Shown: positions 15,653 to 23,484 of the stretch, one piece after another
Layout: every line of letters starts with the position of its first letter
Numbering within the stretch: position 1 is the stretch's first letter
From: Thalassospira profundimaris WP0211
Lineage (GTDB): Bacteria > Pseudomonadota > Alphaproteobacteria > Rhodospirillales > Thalassospiraceae
NCBI RefSeq assembly: GCF_000300275.1
Contig: NZ_AMRN01000015.1
Span: forward strand, 1-51,771
Length of the DNA stretch: 51,771 nucleotides
Reading direction: 5' to 3'
The notes under the pieces: generated by a model
What the model saw: the letters and a program-made list of their open reading frames with translations, nothing else
What the model was told of the DNA's origin: nothing
Databases searched by the model: none
Made by a program: the position numbers and the translations under genes

Positions 15653-16378
15653 TTATCCAAGCTTTAATAAGCGCTTCAGAGCTAGTCGGTAGCGCGCCGG
15701 AGCAGTCTTCCAGGCAAGAGGAAGCAGGGTTATGAGCCCAAGGGCGAGCACCGTTAACCCGGCACGCCGCCAGTCACCGGAGGCGAGCTCATCTCCGAAA
15801 TGCGCGAGCAGGAAGCTCGCCGGGATGATACCGAACAGGGTCGCAACGGCAAAGCGCCAAGTCCTGAGCGGCGTCAGACCGGCGGCGTAGCTGATGATGT
15901 CGAAGGACAGGAACGGCATGAGCCGTGTCGCGAACACGACCGCCATGAGGGCGTTCTGGGACGTGATGAAGCGGTGCAGGACACCCATCGACAGCCGCGT
16001 GCCGAGCCATGCCTTGAGTGCGTCGTATCCGAAGAGGCGCGCGACGCCAAAAGCGGTTAGGGCGCCGATCTCGGAGCCAATGGCAACGTAGAACGCGCCC
16101 CAGTAATGGCCGTAGGCCGCGCCGGAGGCGAGCGCGATCGGCGCGCTTGGAATCGGGCTCATGACAATGGCGACGGTCATCAGGCCGATGATCAAAAAGG
16201 GGCCGAGCGGGCCGAATTGCATCACAGCCTGCTCAAGCGCTGCGCCGTCGCGCAGGCGGTCCAGTATGCCGATGCGCCATAACACAAGGACGGTCGCGAG
16301 GAAGACGGCCAACACCGCCAGACCGGCGATGATGCGAGGCCAGGGTGGATTGGGTCGTGTGTCCTGCCCTTCGTTCAC
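15653..16378 (-). CDS. TVP38/TMEM64 (VTT domain) membrane protein
   Basis: 241 aa, about six hydrophobic segments. The central part contains SPIPSAPIALASGAAYG and later FATRLMPFLSFDIISYAAG, the two characteristic stretches of the SNARE-associated/VTT family. In mercury and copper islands such proteins often sit beside merA; their biochemical role is unclear, with lipid scrambling or transport suggested. The GTG start at 16378 overlaps the stop of the upstream short gene by four bases. Confidence 0.85.
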   Translation of the reverse strand: MNEGQDTRPNPPWPRIIAGLAVLAVFLATVLVLWRIGILDRLRDGAALEQAVMQFGPLGPFLIIGLMTVAIVMSPIPSAPIALASGAAYGHYWGAFYVAIGSEIGALTAFGVARLFGYDALKAWLGTRLSMGVLHRFITSQNALMAVVFATRLMPFLSFDIISYAAGLTPLRTWRFAVATLFGIIPASFLLAHFGDELASGDWRRAGLTVLALGLITLLPLAWKTAPARYRLALKRLLKLG

Positions 16379-16527
16379 ATTGGTCCTTTGGTGATTTCGC
16401 TCAGGGGACGGTGCACGTCGAACAGCTTGGCGTTGAGGTTTTCAATGGCGGGCGCCAGCCCGTCCATCGCCTCGGCCACGTCCTGGCCGAAGGGACCGTT
16501 ACAGACGAAGTCGAACTGCACCAGCAT
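16375..16527 (-). pseudogene. YdhR-type monooxygenase gene with an internal in-frame deletion
   Basis: 50 aa. The first 30 residues (VQFDFVCNGPFGQDVAEAM) match the start of YdhR-type ABM mono-oxygenases (FAFNGPFG) and the last 18 (AKLFDVHRPLSEI) match their C-terminus (AKVFDVNEPLSQI), but the roughly 50 residues between them are missing. YdhR proteins are about 100 aa. The frame is intact and still coupled by four bases to the TVP38 gene, so a short product may be made, but it cannot hold the normal fold. The alternative is a natural mini-protein. Confidence 0.65.
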
Positions 16528-16587
16528 TACAGAACCGTCCCTTTCTCTCCTTGGGGGCGGCTGCCGCATACAGGATGCTTCCAGACG

Positions 16588-17118
16588 TTAGCGGTCTTCG
16601 TCCATCTCCATCATCATGCGCTGCTGTTCGAGCATCTGTTGCATCATCTGCTGCATCATGCCCTGCTGCTCTTGCATGCGCCCCATCATCTGCTGCATCC
16701 GTTCGGACATATCGTCCGACATGTCCCCGGACATGCCCATGCCCTGACTGCCGGATCCCTGATGGCCCGACATCCGGCCGCCCATCTGGCCCTGCATGGG
16801 CATGTTCCCCATCATGCCGTGCATCGCCTGCATCTTCTCGACCATCATCTGCATGTGCTGGCGCATGAGCTGCCGGCGCTCGGCAGGGTCTGTTGTCTCG
16901 CGGGCCTGCTGCATCATCTCCTGCATGCGCTCGAAGGACGGTCCGCCTTGCATCTGCTGCTGCATCTGCTGGGATTGGCCTTGCTGTGGCTTTGCTCCAT
17001 GCTGGGCCGACAACGCACCTGCCGCGGTGAGGACGGTGAGGCCCGCGGCTATGGCGAGAGCTTTCAAACCCGGCAAACGCATCGTGCTGGAAGGTATCAT
17101 CGTTCTTGAATCTGTCAT
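16588..17118 (-). CDS. Methionine- and glutamine-rich exported protein
   Basis: 176 aa. An N-terminal signal-type segment (LKALAIAAGLTVLTAAGALSA) precedes a low-complexity domain in which 34 of about 123 residues are Met, mostly in MM or MxxM spacing with Gln, Gly and Ser. Met-rich periplasmic proteins (CopC/PcoA segments, CusF-like, CopB tails) bind Cu(I) or Ag(I) through thioethers. The ATG at 17118 is preceded by GGAGACCGGAG. The protein stands alone between the TVP38 pair and a pseudogene. Copper or silver sequestration is inference from composition and from the many metal genes nearby. Confidence 0.75.
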   Translation of the reverse strand: MTDSRTMIPSSTMRLPGLKALAIAAGLTVLTAAGALSAQHGAKPQQGQSQQMQQQMQGGPSFERMQEMMQQARETTDPAERRQLMRQHMQMMVEKMQAMHGMMGNMPMQGQMGGRMSGHQGSGSQGMGMSGDMSDDMSERMQQMMGRMQEQQGMMQQMMQQMLEQQRMMMEMDEDR

Positions 17119-17276
17119 CTCCGGTCTCCTTGGTTGGGATGAAAGACGCTGTAGGGGTGGAGACGGCGCAACCGGTGCTGCGTCGGACATCGGATCGCTA
17201 TGGTGACCCGAAGGCACAACCACCTGGACTTACAGACGGAACGACTTGCCCGCCGTTACAGCTTCAGCCCACCTGC

Positions 17277-17327
17277 CGGCCCCGTGCACAATCCGGCCCC
17301 GTGCACAATCCGGCCCCGTGCACAATC
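17277..17327. repeat. 17-bp unit repeated three times in tandem
   Basis: The unit cggccccgtgcacaatc occurs at 17277-17293, 17294-17310 and 17311-17327 without mismatch. Each unit contains the palindrome GTGCAC. It lies just downstream of the decayed sigma gene and in no other gene. Polymerase slippage or a small operator array are both possible. Confidence 0.9.
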
Positions 17328-17329
17328 CG

Positions 17330-17600
17330 TCTCTTCACAGCGGCAGTCGAGGAAACCATGGATCGGGCAGATCAGGCACAAACAAATCCCCTGCTGCTGC
17401 TTTTCCAGTGCCTGCTTAGCCGTGATACAGCCGCACAGCGACATTCTTCAAGTCGGCGCCGAGGCGCTGCCGCACGATTCCGCGGATCTCCCAACAGCTC
17501 TACACGCGACATCAAGTCGGCGCATTCTGGCCTGAGCGTGGACAAGGACGCTGTGGAAACAGTTTCATATCCCGTCGCCGAATCCCGCGTCGGTCTCAGT
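17330..17600 (-). pseudogene. Decayed sigma-factor gene with Cys-rich tail
   Basis: Minus-strand fragments spread over two frames match the C-terminal half of the intact sigma genes at 17774 and 26862. In order they read TLRPECADLMSRVELLGDP, then after a frame change RLGADLKNVAVRLYHG, an in-frame TAA, and then the tail ICPIHGFLDCRC, nearly identical to TCPIHGYLDCEC of the gene at 26862. At least one frameshift and one stop make it non-functional. It shows that the family has been duplicated and lost within this region. Confidence 0.75.
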
Positions 17601-17773
17601 CTAGAAGGCTTCGAGATCGTATGGGCTCATCACCTCGCGCGCACTTCAGCCTGAGTATGTCAGTAGGGGTTTGTTCTCTTTCATCGCTCCATCCTCTTGA
17701 GAGTTGAAGCCTTCGGCAAACCCGGCGCGGTTCAGCCCGCCGATAGAAGGGCAGTTGTAGAACTTTGTGATAG

Positions 17774-18415
17774 TTACAAGCTACAGCTCTTGCCGTCGCG
17801 CATTGATTCACAAGTGCAGTCGTCAAATCTACCTTCGGAGCAATCGGTGCAGAACGCTGCTAGAGAAACACGCAGTGCTTGGCGCGCCCGATGCAGGCGC
17901 ACTCTCGCATTCGATGGTGTGATCCCAAGATCAGCTGCGGCTCGTTCACGCGGTTCATCCGACAGATCGATCCGTTCAAGAATCTCTGCATAGTCCGGGC
18001 GCAACCCCGGCACAAGCTTTCGAAGACAGCTGCAAACGCCTTTCTCGTTCGCTAGATCTACCTGGCCGTCGGCCAATACCATCTGGTCTTGCATGTAGCT
18101 GTCTTTTCGGCGCCGCCGTGCAGCCTCACTGCGGTAATGATCGGTCAGCACCGAGCGCAACACCGTATACAACCAGGCGACCACACTTTCGCTATTCCTA
18201 AGTACTGTCCCGCTGTTGATGACTCGCACGCAGAAAGTTTGAAGCACATCCTCCGCAGTGACCGAATCGCCGACCCGGCGCACGAGATAGCGACGAAATT
18301 CGTGATAATAGTCGGTGAGTGCCATTTCTATTTCCGGGGTCATCGGCCGTGACGTGTTGTCGAGCTCATCGGAAAGTGGGTCGGTTTTAATCGTCTTATG
18401 TGTTGCTACAGTCAT
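17774..18415 (-). CDS. ECF-like RNA polymerase sigma factor with Cys-rich C-terminus
   Basis: 213 aa. Region 2 is seen as FRRYLVRRVGDSVTAEDVLQ and AWLYTVLRSVLTDHYRSEA, region 4 as GLRPDYAEILERIDLSDEP followed by a helix-turn-helix ending RVRLHRARQALR. The tail FCTDCSEGRFDDCTC holds four cysteines and could bind a metal or sense redox state. A further CSC sits in the linker (VCSCLRKLVP). The ATG at 18415 has GAGG upstream. A perfect FNR/FixK-type box lies about 170 bases upstream. No anti-sigma gene is adjacent, so the cysteines may provide the control. Targets are unknown; the PHB cluster that holds a related sigma is a candidate. Confidence 0.85.
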   Translation of the reverse strand: MTVATHKTIKTDPLSDELDNTSRPMTPEIEMALTDYYHEFRRYLVRRVGDSVTAEDVLQTFCVRVINSGTVLRNSESVVAWLYTVLRSVLTDHYRSEAARRRRKDSYMQDQMVLADGQVDLANEKGVCSCLRKLVPGLRPDYAEILERIDLSDEPRERAAADLGITPSNARVRLHRARQALRVSLAAFCTDCSEGRFDDCTCESMRDGKSCSL

Positions 18416-18579
18416 GCTCAAAACCTCGGCCCGAGTTGGCAAGATCGGGCGATCTGGAAACATCTTCGGGCTGAGCGCCTTAGGTCAACGCACAAAAACA
18501 CCCCACGCTAGCCTTGCGCTAAAACCCACCATAGGGGTCGAGTTTCGGGTTCATAATACGAGAATCGAGAGCAACGGCA

Positions 18580-18593
18580 TTGATCTAAATCAA
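18580..18593 (-). promoter_or_regulatory. FNR/FixK-type box
   Basis: TTGATCTAAATCAA is a perfect match to the FNR/Anr/FixK consensus TTGAT N4 ATCAA. It lies in the gap upstream of the sigma gene starting at 18415 and downstream of the EamA gene, so it should control the sigma gene, linking it to low oxygen. If it acts as a -41.5 class II site, transcription would begin near 18545. Confidence 0.75.
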
Positions 18594-18624
18594 AGCCATA
18601 AAGAGTAACGGTACAGTAGTTCAG

Positions 18625-18726
18625 TAAGGGCAACCGCCGTGGTCGAAGGTAAGTCGAGAGAAATCTGTGGTGGACGCCGGGCGCGAACCTAGGCCGGGCA
18701 GCAGCAAACCAACACGGTTGCCCTTA
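18625..18726. repeat. 102-bp segment bounded by perfect 12-bp inverted repeats
   Basis: TAAGGGCAACCG at 18625-18636 is the exact reverse complement of CGGTTGCCCTTA at 18715-18726. The right copy includes the stop codon of the EamA gene. The segment holds no gene. It could be a small MITE-like element, although no target duplication is visible, or a long-range hairpin that ends transcription. Confidence 0.65.
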
Positions 18727-19617
18727 TCCGGCCATTCTGGCCGGCTTAGTCCCTCTGCGCGTCACCAACACGACCCCAAGAATCGCAAGGACAATGCCGA
18801 CGATCTGCATCCAGCCAAGGGTCTCACCGTAAAACAAAGCGCCCATTGCAAGGCCGAAAATCGGGATCAGGAAGCTTAACGCGTTCGCGCGGTTGAGAGG
18901 CGCTTTCTCCAGCACGGAGAACCATAGCCAGTATACTAACGCCGACCCGAACAGACTGAGAACAAGGAGCGCGCCTACAAATGGCAACGACCATCGGATC
19001 GTTGTTGGCTCCTCCGTGGCCCAGGCGACAATAGCGAGCGGAACACTGCCGATGAGCAACTGGAGGCCCATTGCCATAAGGGCGTCGACGTTTCCGGCAA
19101 TTCGTTTAATTACAACGTTGCTCACCGTGACGCCGAGTGCAGCCAGGACAATATAGGCTACTCCTAGAATGTAATTTTCTTGCCCGCCGGTGAGTATCTG
19201 GGGCGAAGTGATGACGAGTATCCCCATAAAGCCCAAGGCAAGGCCTGCTTTGCCCAGCGCGGTCAACTGTTCTTTGAGGATGATACCCGCCAGGCCCGCC
19301 GCCAACAGCGGTTGGGTGTTGGCGATTACAGTGGCGATGCCCGGGGAAACGAATTCCGCGGCATGGAACATCCCCAAGAAGCCCAGGCTGGTGGCACCTG
19401 CGCCAACGATGGCCAACATTGTCCAGATTCGACGACTTTTGGGCAGGGGCTGCCGCAATGCAAGCGCGACGATGATCAACGCTGCGCCTGCCAGGAACGC
19501 GCGCAGCGTGGCGAATGTCAGGTGAGGGGCAAATTCAATGCCGACGGTTATCAGCGGGAAGCAGGCAGCCCAAAGCAACATGACCAGAATGATTTGCGCG
19601 ATGATTCCAACGGTCAC
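18724..19617 (-). CDS. EamA-family (DMT) permease
   Basis: 297 aa, ten membrane segments in two EamA repeats. The first repeat shows ATLRAFLAGAALI and GFLGMFHAAEFVSPGIATVI, the second PLNRANALSFLIPIFGLAMGALFYGE, typical of the drug/metabolite superfamily (RhaT/YdcZ-like exporters). It is transcribed away from a second EamA gene across a 117-base gap on the same strand. The substrate is not predictable. Confidence 0.88.
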   Translation of the reverse strand: MTVGIIAQIILVMLLWAACFPLITVGIEFAPHLTFATLRAFLAGAALIIVALALRQPLPKSRRIWTMLAIVGAGATSLGFLGMFHAAEFVSPGIATVIANTQPLLAAGLAGIILKEQLTALGKAGLALGFMGILVITSPQILTGGQENYILGVAYIVLAALGVTVSNVVIKRIAGNVDALMAMGLQLLIGSVPLAIVAWATEEPTTIRWSLPFVGALLVLSLFGSALVYWLWFSVLEKAPLNRANALSFLIPIFGLAMGALFYGETLGWMQIVGIVLAILGVVLVTRRGTKPARMAG

Positions 19618-19734
19618 TCGACTTTCATCCCATCGTCTATCCGTCCCGCGACACCACCATCACGACCTACTGGCGTTTGTCTGCCAAGTCTCGTGTCGTT
19701 GCTGATTGGATTCACACGAGTTGATCCGTTCGGT

Positions 19735-20649
19735 TCACGCACACTGGCAGGGATGAACGGCCCGGTTTTCCGCGCCGCGCGACATCTCGCGGGTCAACCA
19801 GAAACCGGCCCCGAGCAGCAATGCGCCACCATAGATCATGCCCTGCGCCGGGATTTCGGCGAAGATAAGGTAGCCCAGCGTTGACGCCACGACCGGCGAG
19901 ACGATGATATCGACGAGCGCATAGACATTGGCGTTGAGCGTCTTGAGGACGATGGAGATGCCGAAATAGGCGAAGCCGGTCGAGACGATGCCCAGCCCCG
20001 CTGCCCAGAGCATCACCGGCAGGTCCATCCCGAGTGCGGCATAGGAGATGGTCGCGGCGGGCGTGCCGGGGCCGGCGAGGATGAGCGCTGGCGACAGGAT
20101 CAGCGCCCCCGCGAGCATCGACCAGGCGATGTCGTTGCCGGCCTCGGTCTTTCCTTCGTAGCGCATGTAGGTGACCATGGCGGCGTAGATCGCGCCGTCG
20201 CCGAGTGCGACGAGGTTGCCGATCATGTGGCCGCCCTCAAGCGGCTTGGCGAGGACGATACCGGTCAGCGCGACGGCGAAGATCAGGATGTAGCTCTTGC
20301 GTGCCTTTTCACCGAGAAACAGCGCCGAGAAGATGAACACGAAGAAGGGCGCGACGCTCCAGAAGATCACCGCATTGGCGATGGGCACCAGCGTCATGGC
20401 GTAGTTGAAAACGCTGATCTGCGTGGCGATCAGCACGCCGATGATCGCGGTGTCTTTCAGGTTGCCTTTCGGAAAGCGCAAGGGCCGGCCGGTCGCCAGC
20501 GGCATGACCGCCATCAGAAAGGCGGCCGCGAAGCTCAGAGCGTAGAAATTCAGCGTCTGGATCGGGATCAGTCCGTCGGTGAGCTTCACGAACACGCCGA
20601 TTGTGGCCTCCGACAGCGTGATCAGCAGGAGCAGGAGAACGATCTTCAT
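19735..20649 (-). CDS. EamA-family (DMT) permease
   Basis: 304 aa, about ten membrane segments. FKDT-like loops separate two EamA repeats; motifs include NYAMTLVPIANAVIFWSVAPFF and IDIIVSPVVASTLGYLIFAE-like text near the end. The start ATG at 20649 overlaps the stop of the CDF gene by four bases, so the two are probably co-translated. It is not closely similar to the EamA gene at 18724. Substrate unknown; the coupling suggests a job related to the CDF transporter. Confidence 0.87.
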   Translation of the reverse strand: MKIVLLLLLITLSEATIGVFVKLTDGLIPIQTLNFYALSFAAAFLMAVMPLATGRPLRFPKGNLKDTAIIGVLIATQISVFNYAMTLVPIANAVIFWSVAPFFVFIFSALFLGEKARKSYILIFAVALTGIVLAKPLEGGHMIGNLVALGDGAIYAAMVTYMRYEGKTEAGNDIAWSMLAGALILSPALILAGPGTPAATISYAALGMDLPVMLWAAGLGIVSTGFAYFGISIVLKTLNANVYALVDIIVSPVVASTLGYLIFAEIPAQGMIYGGALLLGAGFWLTREMSRGAENRAVHPCQCA

Positions 20650-21581
20650 TTCCGGCTGCGGCCCCCTGCCGTGCGCGTCACGTCGATGGCTTCAGCCCCG
20701 GACTCATCAAGGCAGGTGTCCTCGACCTGCAAGGTGACGAAGAAGAATCCGAATTTTTCTTTGAGCATGGCGTGCGCTGCCGCCAGGACCGCTTGGGGAT
20801 CGGTCTCGTCGGCGACGCGCACATGACCGGAGAAGACGTAACGGCCGCTGGTCAGAGCCCAGGCATGAACGTGGTGGGCATTCGCAACGCCTTCGACCTG
20901 CTCCAGCGCGCCGGTGACATCGGACAGGCCGACGTCGGCCGGTGTGCCTTCCATCAATAGGTGAGCAGCGTCGCGCAGAATGCCCCAGCTGGCCCAGAGC
21001 AGCACGAAGCCGAAGCCCATACCAAGGATCGGATCGATCAGCAGGAACCCGGTGAATTGAATCACGAGTGCCGTCACGATAATGAGCAGGCTGCCGACGA
21101 AGGTTTGAATGATGTGCCAAAGTGCGCCTTTCACGTTCAGGTCGCTCTGGCTCTGCTTCCAGATCAAGCCGAGCGAAATAAACTCGGTGAAAAGCCCGCC
21201 CGCCGCGGCCCAAAGCATCGGCCCGGTAGGCAGCTCGATCGGGTCGGACAGCCGCATCGCACCCATTACGATCACGATGAGCGCCATGCCCAGAAGGAAG
21301 CCGCCATTGACGAGCGCTCCGATAATCTCGGCGCGGTACCAGCCGAAACTGCGATCCTCGTCGGCGGGGCGGCGGGCAAGCTTGGCGGCGACGATCGCGA
21401 CTAGTACGCCACCCACCGCCGAGAAGGTGTGGAAGGCGTCGGAAATCACCGCGATCGAGCCCGTCCAGAGGCCGATGCCCATCTCGATTACGAAATAGAT
21501 GCCGGTCAGCCAAGCCGAGATCACCATTCCCCGTCCGCTTGACGGCATGTGGCCGGCATGGCCGCTATGGGCTTGGCTCAT
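20646..21581 (-). CDS. Cation diffusion facilitator (CDF) with non-canonical metal site
   Basis: 311 aa: a His-containing N-terminus (HSGHAGH), six membrane segments and a C-terminal cytoplasmic domain (ANAHHVHAWALTSG), as in CzcD/ZitB. In that group the Zn site is HxxxD in TM2 and HxxxD in TM5. Here TM2 reads DAFHTFSAVGG and TM5 reads LWHIIQTFVGS, so both aspartates are replaced (Ala and Thr) while both histidines remain. The ion may therefore differ from Zn, or transport may be altered. The ATG at 21581 was chosen over an upstream ATG in the same frame because it starts at the usual CDF position and has GAGAGGA upstream. Confidence 0.85.
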   Translation of the reverse strand: MSQAHSGHAGHMPSSGRGMVISAWLTGIYFVIEMGIGLWTGSIAVISDAFHTFSAVGGVLVAIVAAKLARRPADEDRSFGWYRAEIIGALVNGGFLLGMALIVIVMGAMRLSDPIELPTGPMLWAAAGGLFTEFISLGLIWKQSQSDLNVKGALWHIIQTFVGSLLIIVTALVIQFTGFLLIDPILGMGFGFVLLWASWGILRDAAHLLMEGTPADVGLSDVTGALEQVEGVANAHHVHAWALTSGRYVFSGHVRVADETDPQAVLAAAHAMLKEKFGFFFVTLQVEDTCLDESGAEAIDVTRTAGGRSRK

Positions 21582-21895
21582 TGATTCTATCCTCTCTTCA
21601 CGTACTCTTTGACTACAAAGTTCTGCGTTCATTTCGCGCCACGGCGAGGCAGACGCTCCCGCGGCTACCACCGGCTTCAGCGTGAAAGGATCCAGGATCA
21701 TTGCATCGCATCAGACCACCTGTCACTCCCCTCTTCGAGATCAGCCCCTATCTCATCCCTTGATTGGACGGGACAGGGGTAAATTCGCAGAAACTCGAGA
21801 GTTATTGCCAATTTATCTGTCGCTACTGTCGATTCCAAGTAAATTCTTGATTGCCGTTTTATTTCCCAGCACGGAACAGTCAAAATGTTTGGGCA
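21582..21895. other. Intergenic region between two leftward genes
   Basis: About 310 bases upstream of the CDF gene and downstream of the region-4 protein. It is more AT-rich than its neighbours, with a half FNR-type motif (TTGAT near 21763) but no full dyad. No gene or RNA is recognised; the CDF promoter should lie here. Confidence 0.4.
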
Positions 21896-22357
21896 TCAAA
21901 CCTTAAGAGGGGGTTCCAGCGTCAACATGACGAGGTGTAGGAGGGTCCGGCGGCCTAGCTGAAGTCGTCTGATGACTATCTGTTCGCTGAGACCGAGATC
22001 TGTGGCGATCCTGGTGGGCGGATGATTCAGAATTTCCGCGCGCCACACCACCTCGGCGTAGCGGGGTTCCAAGAGACGCATAAGCGTTTCGATAAACTCC
22101 TGCAGAATTGCCTCCATCTCGGTGTCGTCGGAGCCGTCCGAGTCCGGTGGACACCCAGAATCTCCCTCCCCGTCGCTATTTCCGTTCCGGCCTTTGTGTG
22201 CCGCCAAAACGCCACCATCAAGGCTGTCGCGCTGGCGTCGGCATGGCTGGCACCTTGGGGTTAAAAACCCTTCTGGATGAACGAGCTGTTCGTTATCTGG
22301 ATCAATCAGGCCGGCTTTTGAAGCGGCGCGGTTTCCATCTTCCATCGTCTCGATCAC
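21896..22357 (-). CDS. Sigma region-4-only HTH protein
   Basis: 153 aa. The N-terminal 85 residues are acidic and polar with a few cysteines (PRCQPCRRQ, SGCPPD) and no recognised fold. The C-terminal 65 residues (EFIETLMRLLEPRYAEVVW, RAEILNHPPTRIATDLGLS) align with region 4 of the sigma factors at 17774 and 26862, but region 2 is absent and the recognition helix differs (EQIVIRRLQLGRRTLL). It could be a sigma remnant or a regulator that competes for the same promoters. Transcribed away from the PHB operon. Confidence 0.65.
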   Translation of the reverse strand: MIETMEDGNRAASKAGLIDPDNEQLVHPEGFLTPRCQPCRRQRDSLDGGVLAAHKGRNGNSDGEGDSGCPPDSDGSDDTEMEAILQEFIETLMRLLEPRYAEVVWRAEILNHPPTRIATDLGLSEQIVIRRLQLGRRTLLHLVMLTLEPPLKV

Positions 22358-22380
22358 TTGGCCTCGCTCCTCCGCTGCTC

Positions 22381-22411
22381 AAAACCGGGACGGTGTGCCC
22401 ACCCGGATTTT
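22381..22411. promoter_or_regulatory. Imperfect dyad in the divergent region upstream of phaB
   Basis: AAAACCGGG (22381-22389) faces CCCGGATTTT (22402-22411), one base out of register, within the 353-base gap between the leftward region-4 gene and rightward phaB. It could be an operator serving both sides. The rest of the gap holds only the short open frame at 22599. Confidence 0.35.
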
Positions 22412-22598
22412 CATTGGCGTCACATAAGACGTGAATGGGTCGCCGAAAGTTACACAAATCCTTCACGGCCACCGGAGCGGGTCGGAGCTTTCCTTCCCGT
22501 CGAACGACTATGCGATCAGCGCTCCTTGTGTAACGGAGCCAGCCGGGCATCGTCTTCTAGACATGGAGGACCCCGAAGGATTGAGCCCGTCAGGAGGA

Positions 22599-22706
22599 AT
22601 GAACGTGATCAAAGACCTTGCCCAACGCGACACAACGCAATCTGCAGTTTTCGCACAAGGCTGCAACGGCCGTTGCAGAGCGGCTGGTATCTCTTACGGG
22701 GGTTGA
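22599..22706 (+). CDS. Possible 35-codon leader peptide before phaB
   Basis: ATG at 22599 follows a strong AGGAGGA site, and the frame of 35 codons ends five bases before the phaB ATG. The peptide has two cysteines (QGCNGRC) and no family. The strong ribosome site and the tight spacing to phaB favour translational coupling; the sequence itself may not matter. It could also be the start of a gene that has lost its end. Confidence 0.4.
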   Translation: MNVIKDLAQRDTTQSAVFAQGCNGRCRAAGISYGG

Positions 22707-22710
22707 AATC

Positions 22711-23433
22711 ATGGGACGAACGGCATTGGTGACCGGCGGCACGCGCGGAATCGGCTCCGCGATTGCCAGAACCCTGCGCGATGCGGGCTATACGGTCGCC
22801 GCTAGCTACCACGGCAACGATCTGGCGGCCGAAGACTTCAAGGCGGCAACGGGCATCCCTGTTTTCAAATGGGATGTGGCCGATGACGAGGCCTGCGCCG
22901 CCGCCGTCGCGAAAATCACCACCGCATATGGCCCGGTCGAGATTCTCGTGAACAATGCGGGGATCACCCGCGACGCTATGCTCCATAAATTAACGTCAGA
23001 GCACTGGCGCGCGGTAATCGATACCGATTTGACCGCTTGTTTCACTATGTGCCGCACCGTCATTTCCCCGATGCGGGAGCGCGGTTACGGCCGCATTATC
23101 AACATCAGCTCGATTAATGGCCAGAAGGGCCAACTGGGCCAGACCAACTATGCGGCGGCGAAAGCCGGTCTTCTGGGATTCACCAAGGCGCTAGCGCTCG
23201 AGAGCGCCGCCAAAGGCGTCACCGTCAACGCCATTGCCCCGGGCTATATCGAGACCGACATGGTCGCCGACGTTCCCCCTAAGGTTCTCGATAGCATCGT
23301 CGCCCAGATCCCGGTCGGCCGCCTCGGCCAACCCGAGGAAATTGCCCGGGCCGTGGTGTTTCTGGCGAGCGACGACGCGGGTTTCATCACGGGTTCGACA
23401 CTGACCGTCAATGGCGGCCAGTACCTGATCTGA
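22711..23433 (+). CDS. phaB: Acetoacetyl-CoA reductase PhaB
   Basis: 240 aa, classic SDR. NADP-binding TGGTRGIG near the start, NNAGITRD in the middle, catalytic Ser in NISSINGQ and Tyr-x3-Lys in NYAAAKAG; the GQKGQLGQTNY stretch and the Asn-Gly-Gly-Gln-Tyr end are typical of PhaB. It reduces acetoacetyl-CoA to (R)-3-hydroxybutyryl-CoA for polymer synthesis. ATG at 22711 has GGGGG eight bases upstream; a longer frame starting at 22618 lacks family support. phaA follows after 51 bases. Confidence 0.93.
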   Translation: MGRTALVTGGTRGIGSAIARTLRDAGYTVAASYHGNDLAAEDFKAATGIPVFKWDVADDEACAAAVAKITTAYGPVEILVNNAGITRDAMLHKLTSEHWRAVIDTDLTACFTMCRTVISPMRERGYGRIINISSINGQKGQLGQTNYAAAKAGLLGFTKALALESAAKGVTVNAIAPGYIETDMVADVPPKVLDSIVAQIPVGRLGQPEEIARAVVFLASDDAGFITGSTLTVNGGQYLI

Positions 23434-23484
23434 GCGGAATCAGGAACCAATCCACTCAAGCGAGACAAGAAGGAAAGCACACCG

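Noticed and set aside
22618..22710. Longer start for phaB
   Set aside because: The added 31 residues are outside the SDR fold, and the ATG at 22711 has a suitable ribosome site.
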